This document shows, piece by piece, positions 33,127-41,393 of a DNA stretch of 64,000 bases. The number at the start of each line of letters is the position of its first letter. Position 1 is the stretch's first letter. This DNA comes from Burkholderia sp. WAC0059 (lineage in GTDB: Bacteria; Pseudomonadota; Gammaproteobacteria; Burkholderiales; Burkholderiaceae), in NCBI RefSeq assembly GCF_002870125.1, contig NZ_PNEO01000011.1:124001-188000 (forward strand), given 5' to 3'. The notes under the pieces were generated by a model that ran no database searches, was not told the origin of the DNA, and was given only the letters and a program-made list of their open reading frames with translations. The translations under genes and the position numbers were made by a program.

Positions 33127-34332
33127 TCAGGATTCCCGGCGCTCGCCGACGACCGCGAGCGATCGGTAGACGAGCCATGGCCCGACCAACTGCAGCACGA
33201 CGATCGAGCACATCACGATGGCGCGCAGTTGCGGGTCGAAGTTCGGGTAGAGATCGTAGGTGTCGTCGACGAGCAGCAGCGCGAGCGCCGACATGGGCGA
33301 GAGCGAGAGCCCGAGCGCCGCGCCCTGCTTCCATTCGAGTCCGCTCGGCTTCGCGAAGATCAGCACGCCGACGAGCTTCGACGCGAGCCGCGCGACGATG
33401 AGCCCCACGGCGGCGACGCCGCCCGTCGCGATGTCGTGCCATTCGAACGAGGTGAGCGTCAACACGAACAGGATCACGGTGAGCAGCCAGCCCGCAGTGC
33501 CGAAATGCTGCGGCCAGAGTTGCGGACGGACTTCGAGGTTCTTCACGACGATGCCGGCGACAAGCAGGCTCAGGATCGTCGAGAGCCTGAGCATGTGCGC
33601 GATGGCGATGGCGAGCAGCACGAGGCCAAAGAGCGCGACGAACGAATGTTCGTCCTTAGGACTGAGCCGGCGATAGAACAGCAGACAGGCACGCGCGAGC
33701 AACCACGCGAGCACGAGCGAGCCGACGAGCAGATAAAGCGGCTGGAGGACGGTCGCGAACACGTTGCCGTAGATTTCCTGATGCAGCCAGCTCGAGGCCA
33801 GCTTCTCGACCACGACGGCGTACATGCTGTTGAGCGCAGTCAGCGTGATGAGCCTCTGCGTCACCTGGCCTTCGGCCCCCAGCTCCGTTTTCAACTGGAT
33901 CACCATGGCCGGCGACGTCGCCATCGCGATCGACGCGATCACGAGCGCCGTCATGACCGACACGTGCAGGAACAGCAGCACGACGAGCACGAGCACGAAG
34001 GTCAGCGTCGCCTCGGCGATGCTCGAGAGAATGAGCCATGGATTACGGCGGATCCAGCGCAGATCGAGCCGGCTGCCGAGTTCGAACAGCAGCAGACCGA
34101 GCGCGACGTCGAGCAGGGGCCGCGCCGCGCTCGACGTTTCGGTGTCGATCACGCCGAAACCGGCCGAGCCGGCGATGAGGCCGATGACGGCATAGCCCGA
34201 GACGCGCGGCAGGCGCCATCTGCGATAGCAGAGTTCTCCGCACAGGCCGGCGACGAGCAACGCGAGACCGGCCCAGAAGATGCCGTCCAGATCGAACGGC
34301 CAGGCAGGAAGAAACGAAAACGCCGACTTCAT
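33127..34332 (-). CDS. CPA2-family cation/proton antiporter
   Basis: The 401-residue integral membrane protein has about twelve hydrophobic segments. It has the features of monovalent cation:proton antiporter-2 membrane domains: a PLLDVALGLLLFELGSRLD helix pair, SIAMATSPAMVIQLKTELGA and a NLEVRPQ loop. It has no C-terminal TrkA-N domain, so it is the short form. The ATG at 34332 (MKSAFSFLPAWPFDLDG) is preferred because the upstream frame to 34749 is hydrophilic and atypical. It is followed by the YbdK gene. The ion transported is not known. Confidence 0.88.
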   Translation of the reverse strand: MKSAFSFLPAWPFDLDGIFWAGLALLVAGLCGELCYRRWRLPRVSGYAVIGLIAGSAGFGVIDTETSSAARPLLDVALGLLLFELGSRLDLRWIRRNPWLILSSIAEATLTFVLVLVVLLFLHVSVMTALVIASIAMATSPAMVIQLKTELGAEGQVTQRLITLTALNSMYAVVVEKLASSWLHQEIYGNVFATVLQPLYLLVGSLVLAWLLARACLLFYRRLSPKDEHSFVALFGLVLLAIAIAHMLRLSTILSLLVAGIVVKNLEVRPQLWPQHFGTAGWLLTVILFVLTLTSFEWHDIATGGVAAVGLIVARLASKLVGVLIFAKPSGLEWKQGAALGLSLSPMSALALLLVDDTYDLYPNFDPQLRAIVMCSIVVLQLVGPWLVYRSLAVVGERRES

Positions 34333-34859
34333 CGTGGTGGCTTCTCCTTTAGCGCGGTGGTCCGGCTGCACTGGCTGCCGGCACGGCGGGCCGGCGCCTG
34401 AATGTCGGGCGCATGTGTCCTTCGGTCGCGTGGAGTGCAATCCACGTTCCGGAACGTTCCGGGGGCCGGCAAAAACGCCGCGAAGCACGCCTGCGGAAAC
34501 GGTAACGGGGACCACTGCGCCGGCCCGCCTGTCGCGGCGAGCAGCCGGTACGGGTGCGCATCGCGCGTGCGCGAGCACGCCGAACCCGCGATTGATGGAA
34601 GAACGTCGTCGGCTTCCCCGAATCGTCAGATTCGGACGTCGCGACGACTGTTCCCTGGATGCGTCTGCCCGTCTGATGCGGTGCCCGACGCGGGAAGAAC
34701 GGCGATTGTGCCACAGGTTTTTTGCGCCTGTCGGCACGAATCGGCTCATGGCATGACGTTCGGTAATTACGCCCGTGTCAGGGCGTTTGGCCGGGAAAAA
34801 TGACCGGACCGAAAAGACGTTCCCGGATTCGGGGATTCGTCGACAGACGCGTCAGCGTT
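34333..34859. other. Intergenic region upstream of the antiporter
   Basis: I see no gene in these 530 bases. The antiporter promoter should be here, read leftward, but no strong hexamer pair is evident. The right end borders the DnaA-box element. Confidence 0.3.
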
Positions 34860-35122
34860 GGGTTTACAGGCTTATCCGTATGTATACGTAGTAGCAGTTA
34901 ACAAAGCTCGTCCGTTTCTGTGGATAACCGTCGTTTACCGAGGACGATCAGTCATTTGCCGAATGCACAACCGGTCTTAAAGCATGTGCGGCAGCGAGGC
35001 GTTTCGCGGGTCAACTTTTCGGCCATGCAACGCGATGGCCAGTTACCCCGTTTACGTCCACATCGATTCCACACGGGTTGAGTCTGCAATCCGGCGGCTT
35101 TTCCACAATCGGACGTGGATAA
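34860..35122 (-). repeat. Candidate origin element B: DnaA-box array, inverted partner of 31599-31845
   Basis: Read on the minus strand it begins TTATCCACG (35122-35114). TGTGGAAAA follows (complement TTTTCCACA, 35099-35107), then a perfect TTATCCACA (34927-34919), then TTGTTAACT from 34904 and the AT-rich CTACTACGTATAC. A plus-strand TTATCCGTA at 34872 adds a further partial box. The first two boxes have the same six-base spacing as in element A. It lies between the antiporter start and the mnmC stop. Confidence 0.6.
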
Positions 35123-35134
35123 CCTTGGGGGGAA

Positions 35135-37096
35135 TCAGGACAGGGTTTGCTGGCGCAGCGCGCGCAACAGGAAGCGTGCCGGATCGAGATGGTCGGCGAG
35201 TTCGCGTTCGATCGGCCAGGGTTCGCCTTCGAGTTGCGAAGCGATCAATTCGGCGCCGAGCGCGGCCCAGACGAGCCCGCGAGACCCGTAGGCGAACGCG
35301 CCGTACAGGCCTTCGGCGCGCGGCAGATCGAGCGGCCATGCGCCCCGCAGACGTTGCGTATCGCGACGCGCGGCTTCCTCGTCGGCGAGCGGGCCGAGCA
35401 TCGGCAGTCGGTCGCTCGTCACGCAGCGAAACGCGACGCGACCGGCGCAGTCCGTCGAACGACTGAAGGCGGTGCCCAGTTCGGGCAGCATCGCGGCGAC
35501 GCGCGCGAGATTTTCCGTGTGGCCGGCCGGCCGCAAGGCGACATCGTCGTCGTCGACTTCGTAGGTGGCGCCCGCGAGCGTGACGCCGTCGGCGAGCGGT
35601 ACCGCATAGCCTTCGCCGATCACGGGCACGCGCAGATGCGCGAGCGGGCTTTGTGGCAGCAACGTCAGTTGGCCGCGCACGATGCGCGTTGGCGCATGAC
35701 GCAGGCCGGCGGCGCGCGCGGCATCCTGCGCGTTGGCGAAGATCACGACGGGCGCGCGCGCGAGGCAATGCCCGGCGGCATTGTAGACGGACCATTCGCC
35801 GTCGATGCGTTCGATCCGTGCGACCTGTATGCCGAAATGCGCGTCGAGTCGTTCGCCGGCAACGGCGCACTGAGCCGCGCACAGCGATGCCGGATCGATC
35901 CAGCCGCCGCCGGGATAGAACCAGCCGCCGTAGCCGACGTCGACGCCGGCCAGGCGCTTCGCTTCTTCGCGCGATACCGGCACGACGTAGTCGCGCGGAT
36001 AGGCGAATGCAGCGAGCGCTTCGGTCATCAGTGCGGCCTCGCTATCGTCGGTGGCGAGTTGAAGCAGTCCGCCGTTGCCGCGTTTCGGCGCATGACCCAC
36101 GGCTTCGAGCGCGTTCCAGCGCCGTAGCGCATAGAGAAAACCGGCTCGCGTGATGTGCGATGCGCTGCTGTCGTCGCGCGAAACCAGCGGATGGAACACG
36201 CCGGCCGGATTGCCCGAGGCGTCTCGCGCAAGCGCGGCATTCCGTTCGAGCAGCGTAACCTGCCAGCCGCGCGACGCAAGACGCTCGACCAACGCGCAAC
36301 CGGCGAGCCCCGCGCCGATCACGACGGCATGTCGTCGCGCGAGCGCAAGCGGTCGGGGCGGCTCGTAACGGCGCACGCGCCAGCGCGGCGCGAACCGGCC
36401 CACGAGCATCGTGCGCTTCGTGCCGAAGCCCTCGACCTTGCGATACTCGAAGCCGTTCTGTTCGAGTGCGCGCTTCACGTCGCCGGCGCTGCTCCAGGTG
36501 GCGAACGTCGCGTGTTCGGCGGCGATGCGCGCCAGCGAGCGGAAAACGGCCGGCGACCACAGCTCGGGATTCTTCGATGGCGCAAAACCGTCGAGATAAA
36601 ACGCATCGGCACGCAGCCAGAGTTTGGGCAACGTTTCCGACGCGTCGCCGAACACGAGCGTGAGCGTCACGCGGCCGTCCTCAAATTCGAGCCGATGCGT
36701 GCCGGGCACGAGTGTAGGCCACGCTTCGGCGAGCGTGCGCGCGAGCGCATCTGTCGATGCGTTGGCGCCGATCGCTTCGTAGGCGCGGCGCAAATCGTCT
36801 TTCCCGAACGGATGCTTTTCGACCGAGACGAAATGCAGCCGCTCGCAACGCGCCGGGTCGGCGCGCCAGGCGGCCCACGTCGCGAGGAAGTTCACGCCCA
36901 TGCCGAAGCCGGTTTCCACGACCGTGAAGATTCGCTGTCCATGCCACCGCTCAGGCAGTTGATTGCCGCGCAAAAAGACGTGTCCGGACTGGGCGAACGC
37001 GCCCGACGCGCTGTGATAGACGTCGCCGTAAAGCGGCGAAAACGGCGTGCCGTCGTCGCGAAACGCGAGCGTGGCGGGAATCAGGGCGGCGGTCAT
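35135..37096 (-). CDS. mnmC: Bifunctional tRNA modification enzyme MnmC
   Basis: MnmC completes the mnm5s2U34 modification. Its C-terminal FAD oxidase removes the carboxymethyl group and its N-terminal methyltransferase adds the final methyl. The 653-residue protein shows the SAM-binding VVETGFGMGVNFLATWAAW (about 60-80), the methyltransferase DAFYLDGFAPSKNPELW, and the FAD motif AVVIGAGLAGCALVERLASRG (about 260-280). I use the ATG at 37096 (MTAALIPATLAFRDDG); the frame is open to 37192. MnmE and MnmG, which act before it, are also in this window. Confidence 0.95.
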   Translation of the reverse strand: MTAALIPATLAFRDDGTPFSPLYGDVYHSASGAFAQSGHVFLRGNQLPERWHGQRIFTVVETGFGMGVNFLATWAAWRADPARCERLHFVSVEKHPFGKDDLRRAYEAIGANASTDALARTLAEAWPTLVPGTHRLEFEDGRVTLTLVFGDASETLPKLWLRADAFYLDGFAPSKNPELWSPAVFRSLARIAAEHATFATWSSAGDVKRALEQNGFEYRKVEGFGTKRTMLVGRFAPRWRVRRYEPPRPLALARRHAVVIGAGLAGCALVERLASRGWQVTLLERNAALARDASGNPAGVFHPLVSRDDSSASHITRAGFLYALRRWNALEAVGHAPKRGNGGLLQLATDDSEAALMTEALAAFAYPRDYVVPVSREEAKRLAGVDVGYGGWFYPGGGWIDPASLCAAQCAVAGERLDAHFGIQVARIERIDGEWSVYNAAGHCLARAPVVIFANAQDAARAAGLRHAPTRIVRGQLTLLPQSPLAHLRVPVIGEGYAVPLADGVTLAGATYEVDDDDVALRPAGHTENLARVAAMLPELGTAFSRSTDCAGRVAFRCVTSDRLPMLGPLADEEAARRDTQRLRGAWPLDLPRAEGLYGAFAYGSRGLVWAALGAELIASQLEGEPWPIERELADHLDPARFLLRALRQQTLS

Positions 37097-37520
37097 CGGG
37101 AGACGAAAGGCGACGTGGAAAGCGGCGAAAAAGTCCTGAAAGCGTTCGCGAGGCCCATCCGTGCGGGGTTTGCAGACGCTCGACGTTGGCAAAAACCAAC
37201 GTTTGCGAGCCGGAAACAGACAAATCGACGCTCGCCCGACGGGCCGGCGAGACAGAAACGGGAGCTTCGGGACGATTCGGAAGAATAACGCTGCAAATCT
37301 TCGAAACCCTTGTCGTTATTGGGTTTGCGCTGCGCTATCATAGCAGGCGCCGCACAGGGAAGCGGCAGCACGGCCGTTGCGGCGCGGTGGATCACCCCGC
37401 GCCACGGCGCGAATATCCGGGGCGCTCCGGAACCGTCGCTGCTCGACGGCGCGGCACGCGCACGTATAATCGGCGCGTTCGCGCTGTTCGTGTCAACCTA
37501 AACTCAGAAAGGGAACCTTA
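37097..37520. other. mnmC-hupB divergent promoter region
   Basis: No gene is seen. The region must hold the mnmC promoter (minus) and the hupB promoter (plus). A small CGTTGG/CCAACG hairpin with an A-rich loop lies near 37185, and a perfect TATAAT for hupB is listed separately. Confidence 0.4.
37465..37470 (+). promoter_or_regulatory. -10 element of hupB
   Basis: A perfect TATAAT lies 50 bases before the hupB start. The matching -35 region is only CTCGAC at a 17-base spacing, so the -35 assignment is weak. Confidence 0.5.
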
Positions 37521-37799
37521 ATGAACAAACAGGAACTGATCGACGCCGTCGCAGCACAAACCGGCGCTAGCAAGGCGCAGACCGGCGAGACGCTGGACAC
37601 GCTCCTCGAAGTGATCAAGAAGGCTGTGTCGAAGGGTGATGCGGTGCAACTGATCGGCTTCGGCAGCTTCGGCTCGGGCAAGCGCGCGGCACGTACGGGC
37701 CGCAACCCGAAGACCGGCGAAACCATCAAGATTCCGGCCGCCAAGACCGTCAAGTTTACGGCTGGCAAGGCGTTCAAGGATGCGGTCAACAAGCGCTAA
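37521..37799 (+). CDS. hupB: DNA-binding protein HU
   Basis: HU is a dimeric histone-like protein that bends and constrains DNA and assists origin opening by DnaA. The 92-residue protein starts [20 protein letters not shown], and the DNA-embracing arms include [20 protein letters not shown]. The ribosome site AGAAAGGGA precedes the ATG. It is followed at once by a clear terminator, so it is monocistronic. Other HU genes may exist elsewhere. Confidence 0.95.
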   Translation: MNKQELIDAVAAQTGASKAQTGETLDTLLEVIKKAVSKGDAVQLIGFGSFGSGKRAARTGRNPKTGETIKIPAAKTVKFTAGKAFKDAVNKR

Positions 37800-37826
37800 G
37801 TCGCTTGTAGACGCCTCCGGACGATA

Positions 37827-37849
37827 CCCGCCTTCGGCGGGTTTTTTTT
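37827..37849 (+). terminator. Terminator of hupB
   Basis: The stem CCCGCC/GGCGGG with a TTC loop is followed by eight T residues, 28 bases after the hupB stop codon. Confidence 0.9.
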
Positions 37850-37919
37850 CGTCCGCGTATTCCGTCCGCGTGTTTTGTTCGTGCGTTGCCCGTGCAATGC
37901 GACGGCGCGCTATCGCGCT

Positions 37920-39206
37920 TTATCTGCCGTCGTCTGCTTCGCCGTCGCGATGGAGAATTTCGCCTTCGCCCGCTTCAGGCGTTTCGTCGTCGACGTCCCA
38001 CCGTGGAAACGGATCGGCGAATTCACGCCAGGCATCCGGTCCCGCCGCATATTCGGCTTCGGTCACGAGACAGGCGTCGAGTCTCGCGCGCCAGGCCGAT
38101 TCGTCGAGATTCGTGCCGATCATCACCAGCTCCTGACGCCGGTCGCCGATGCGCGTGTCGGTCGGCTCGCCGTACCAGTCCGCCGCAATCTCGCTTTCGA
38201 GCGCCGCGTCGCGCGGCCAGTCCTCGCGAGGCTGCGCCGCCCACCACATGCCGGCCGGCCCGTGCCGGCACACGCCGCCCGCCTGCGAGAGCGAACCCGC
38301 CATGTCGTTGCGCGTCGCAAGCCAGAAAAAGCCCTTGCTACGCAGCACGCCGGGCCATTCTTCGTGCAGCAACGCCCAGAGGCGCTCGGGATGAAACGGC
38401 CGACGGGCTCGGTAGACGAAGTTGACGATGCCGAACTCGTCGGCCTCGCCGTGATGCCCGTGACCGTGATCGTGCAGCGACGCGAGCCAGCCCGGCGCGC
38501 TCGCGGCCGCGTCGAAGTCGAAGCGGCCCGTATTGATCAACTCGCCGGGCGGCACCGTGCCGAAACGGCTGACGATCTGCACGGCGCGCGGGTTGAGCCG
38601 CGCGAGAATGTGCTGCAACCGCGCGAGCTCGTCGGCGCCGACGAGGTCGGCCTTGTTCACGACGAGCACGTCGCAAAACTCCACCTGCTCGATCAGCAGT
38701 TCGACGAGCGTGCGGTCGTCGTCTTCCGTCGCCGCGAGACCGCGCTCGGCGAGCGCGTCGGCGCTCGCGTAGTCGCGCAGGAAGTTGAAGGCGTCGACGA
38801 CCGTCACCATCGTGTCGAGTCGCGCGACCTCCGCCAGCGACATGCCGTCGTCGTCGACGAACGTGAACGTTTCGGCAATCGGCATCGGCTCGGCGATGCC
38901 TGTCGATTCGATCAGGATCGCGTCGAAGCGCTGCTCGGCGGCAAGCCGGCGGATTTCGGTCAGGAGGTCGTCGCGCAGCGTGCAGCAGATGCAGCCGTTG
39001 GACATCTCGATGAGACGCTCCTCGACGTGCGAAAGCACCGATGCGTCGCGCACCAGCGCTGCATCGATGTTGACGGCCGCGAGGTCGTTGACGATCACCG
39101 CAACCCGTAGCCCGGCGCGATTCGCGAGCAGATGGTTGAGCAGCGTGGTTTTACCCGCGCCGAGAAACCCGGCGAGCACGGTGACGGGCAGGGGCGGCTG
39201 GTTCAT
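37920..39206 (-). CDS. COG0523 metal-related GTPase (CobW/ZNG family)
   Basis: These G3E GTPases deliver or manage metals, often zinc. The P-loop GFLGAGKTTLLNHLL is at residues 12-26, followed by the metal-binding GCICCTLRDDL (CxCC) and the G4 motif NKADLV. A histidine-rich stretch DHGHGHHGEADEFG lies in the middle, and a CobW C-terminal domain follows. It has 428 residues, starting MNQPPLPVTVLAGFLG at 39206. I find no obvious Zur box upstream and no known zinc gene adjacent, so the metal and client remain open. Confidence 0.9.
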   Translation of the reverse strand: MNQPPLPVTVLAGFLGAGKTTLLNHLLANRAGLRVAVIVNDLAAVNIDAALVRDASVLSHVEERLIEMSNGCICCTLRDDLLTEIRRLAAEQRFDAILIESTGIAEPMPIAETFTFVDDDGMSLAEVARLDTMVTVVDAFNFLRDYASADALAERGLAATEDDDRTLVELLIEQVEFCDVLVVNKADLVGADELARLQHILARLNPRAVQIVSRFGTVPPGELINTGRFDFDAAASAPGWLASLHDHGHGHHGEADEFGIVNFVYRARRPFHPERLWALLHEEWPGVLRSKGFFWLATRNDMAGSLSQAGGVCRHGPAGMWWAAQPREDWPRDAALESEIAADWYGEPTDTRIGDRRQELVMIGTNLDESAWRARLDACLVTEAEYAAGPDAWREFADPFPRWDVDDETPEAGEGEILHRDGEADDGR

Positions 39207-39342
39207 CGCAGTGTGACGGAAAAAGGAAACGGGGTGGGACGGCGCGCGCGGCTTCGAACCTGCATTGTGCATCATGCGGTCGGCCGGCGCTGCCGGCGTG
39301 GGCAACGCGGCGCGCAGAACGGCGGGAAGGTCCGCGTTGCGG

Positions 39343-39789
39343 TTATGGCCCGAGCAGATGCCACCGGTGCAGAATGTCCGCGATCTGCCGGGCGTACTGG
39401 TCGCGCAGCGACGGGGTTTCCGAGTGATAGGCGCCGACGGCGGCCCACGTGTTGCCGTACTTGTTCATCTCCTGGCGCAGATGCCACGCGGCGATGTAGA
39501 CGTTCTTGCACGGCTGCATCAGCGTGTTCGACGAAATGCCGTACTGTGCCAGCGCGCGCAGATGGATCGAGTTGATCTGCATGACGCCGTAATCGGTCGA
39601 TCCGTTGGCATTCCTGTGCATGGCGTCCGGCTGATTGTGCGATTCCTGCCAGGCGATCGCGCGCAGGATCAGCGGATTGACCTTCTGGTAGCTCGCCGCG
39701 TCGTCGAAGCAGTCGGCGCGCGCGGGCCCGCTCGCGCACAGGAAGCCTGACGCGGCCATCAGCACGACGGCGAACGAAGTCGGTTTCAT
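39343..39789 (-). CDS. Periplasmic lytic transglycosylase (IagB/VirB1-like)
   Basis: The 148-residue protein has a signal peptide (residues 1-25, cleavage after GPARA) and a small GH23 fold. The catalytic Glu is in LILRAIAWQESHNQP, and YGVMQINS and GAYHSETPS are the family motifs. Such small enzymes usually open peptidoglycan for type III or IV secretion systems or pili. The only secretion-related neighbour is the divergent gspG gene. It starts at the ATG at 39789. Confidence 0.9.
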   Translation of the reverse strand: MKPTSFAVVLMAASGFLCASGPARADCFDDAASYQKVNPLILRAIAWQESHNQPDAMHRNANGSTDYGVMQINSIHLRALAQYGISSNTLMQPCKNVYIAAWHLRQEMNKYGNTWAAVGAYHSETPSLRDQYARQIADILHRWHLLGP

Positions 39790-40137
39790 TGCATTGGCGA
39801 AATGAGTACGGGCAGGCGCCGCGGGAAACGGCCGGGGACAGCCCTGCGCGGGCCGGCCGGCGGTTTCGCGCCGCCCGTAATCATTACCGGCAGCTTGGGC
39901 CGCGTCAAGCCGGCGGTTCGCCCAGTCCGGCGTCGGGGTGCGCGACGTGAACGTGAAAGACGGCGAATTTTCCGTTCCGGTGTAGCCGGCCACGCGCTGC
40001 CATTAGAATGGCTGCCACATGCCTTGATCGTCGCGCGCCGAAGGACATCAGCGCGAACGGCCCCGGGCGGGAGCGTTTCGGCATGTTCGGACCGACGTTT
40101 TCGTCAGCCAGCATTTTCCGTCGAGAGGTAGCAAGTC
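39790..40137. other. Divergent promoter region of the transglycosylase and gspG
   Basis: No gene is evident. A plus-strand TAGAAT at 40004-40009 may be the -10 of gspG; its -35 is poor. The left half is very GC-rich with several short palindromes. Confidence 0.35.
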
Positions 40138-40602
40138 ATGCACAGGTGGACCAGACGCCACGTCGGGGTCGAACCGCGGCGCGAGCGCGGTCAGGGCGGA
40201 TTCACGCTCATCGAGGTCATGACCGCGCTCGCGATTCTCGGCATTCTCGCCGCGCTGATCGTGACGAAGATCGTGAGCCAGCCCGACGAGGAACGACGCG
40301 CGGCGGCCCGGCACGAAATCGGCGGGATCGTGCGGGCGCTCGACGCGTATCGCCGCGACAACGGGCGCTACCCGACCCAGGGTCAGGGCTTGAGCGCGCT
40401 CGTCCAGAAGCCGGACACCGATCCCCTACCCGGCCACTGGCGGCCGGGCGGCTACCTGAAGCAATTGCCGGACGACCCCTGGGGCAGCCCGTACCGGTAT
40501 CTGAACCCCGGTGTGCATGGCGAAATCGACGTGTTCAGCTACGGGGCCGACCGCAAGCCGGGCGGCGAAGGCAACGATGCCGACGTGGGGTCGTGGCAGT
40601 AG
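40138..40602 (+). CDS. gspG: Type II secretion major pseudopilin GspG, unaccompanied
   Basis: The 154-residue protein has a prepilin leader ending RGQGG, then FTLIEVMTALAILGILAALIV. This is the methylation and processing site with Glu5 of the mature protein and the hydrophobic helix. The body has the GspG signature RYPTQGQGLSALVQKPD and the calcium-binding C-terminal loop near DPWGSPYRY. No other gsp gene is within the window, so it is separated from its machinery or works with a system elsewhere. A start at 40138 is the first ATG of the frame and gives a 20-residue leader. Confidence 0.9.
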   Translation: MHRWTRRHVGVEPRRERGQGGFTLIEVMTALAILGILAALIVTKIVSQPDEERRAAARHEIGGIVRALDAYRRDNGRYPTQGQGLSALVQKPDTDPLPGHWRPGGYLKQLPDDPWGSPYRYLNPGVHGEIDVFSYGADRKPGGEGNDADVGSWQ

Positions 40603-40713
40603 CGTCGCCGGGCGCTGCTTCGATGGGGCGGCGCGGCACGATACGCCGGCAGGGGCCGTCGTGCCGTAACCGCAGTGGCCGGCCGTTGTCGGGCCGGGGA
40701 CGACGCGACGCGA

Positions 40714-41202
40714 TTACTGCGCGGCGCTCGAGCTGGCGCCCTCGGCCGCGGACGGCGATACGGTCGTGCGCTCCGCGCCGGTGCCGGTCGCGGAAGGCGG
40801 CGCGTTCTCGCCGGTGCGCACGAACTGCTTGAAGTCGGCGCCGGCCTGCCACGGGTTCGGCCGGCAGCCGAGCGAGCTGTCGCAATGCGCGGAGAAGCCG
40901 ATCGTCGAGGTGCCGTCGCCGTTGTCGGTTTTCGTGATCTCGTAGGCGAGCGCGCGCTGGCCGCCGCCGGGGCCCGACGTCTGGATCAGCGTATCGGTGG
41001 CGGTCTGCACCTGGTAAGTCGAATGGTCCTGCACCCAGTCCAGCGAGCGCTGCCACCACTGGTCGCATTCGGTCTTGCCCGAACAGGTGAGCGGCGCCGT
41101 GGCGATCTGCATGATGCCGGGGTCGACCTGGCCGCGCGTCGAACAGCCGGCCGCCGCCAGCAGGCCGAGCAGAGCCAGAAGAGTTCGTCGTTTCAGCAGC
41201 AT
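40714..41202 (-). CDS. Predicted lipoprotein of unknown function
   Basis: The 162-residue protein begins MLLKRRTLLALLGLLAAAGC, a lipoprotein signal with the lipobox LAAAGC (Cys20), so the mature protein is anchored to a membrane. The rest is hydrophilic with four cysteines (GKTECDQW, AHCDSSLGC) that may form disulfides. The tail is rich in Ser, Ala and Gly. I do not recognise a domain. It lies downstream of gshA on the same strand, 191 bases after the gshA stop codon. Confidence 0.8.
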   Translation of the reverse strand: MLLKRRTLLALLGLLAAAGCSTRGQVDPGIMQIATAPLTCSGKTECDQWWQRSLDWVQDHSTYQVQTATDTLIQTSGPGGGQRALAYEITKTDNGDGTSTIGFSAHCDSSLGCRPNPWQAGADFKQFVRTGENAPPSATGTGAERTTVSPSAAEGASSSAAQ

Positions 41203-41393
41203 GGGGTTTCCTCCCAGGGGGTTGTCACCGGTATCGGGTCGCGAAGGCGGCCGCCGATGCGGGCATTTGAAAGATCAGACTGTGCCTGCCCAGCGGGTTT
41301 CAAGCAATTCCAGTACCCGGCCGGCATTGGGCTCGGGCCGGTGGAGCGGGGGCGACAGGACAAAGACGATGGGCCGACAGGCATGCGGGCGCG

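Noticed and set aside
40633..40668. Hairpin CGGCACGA/TCGTGCCG after gspG as a terminator
   Set aside because: It lacks a T-tract and the loop is long and GC-rich; it may be a chance palindrome.
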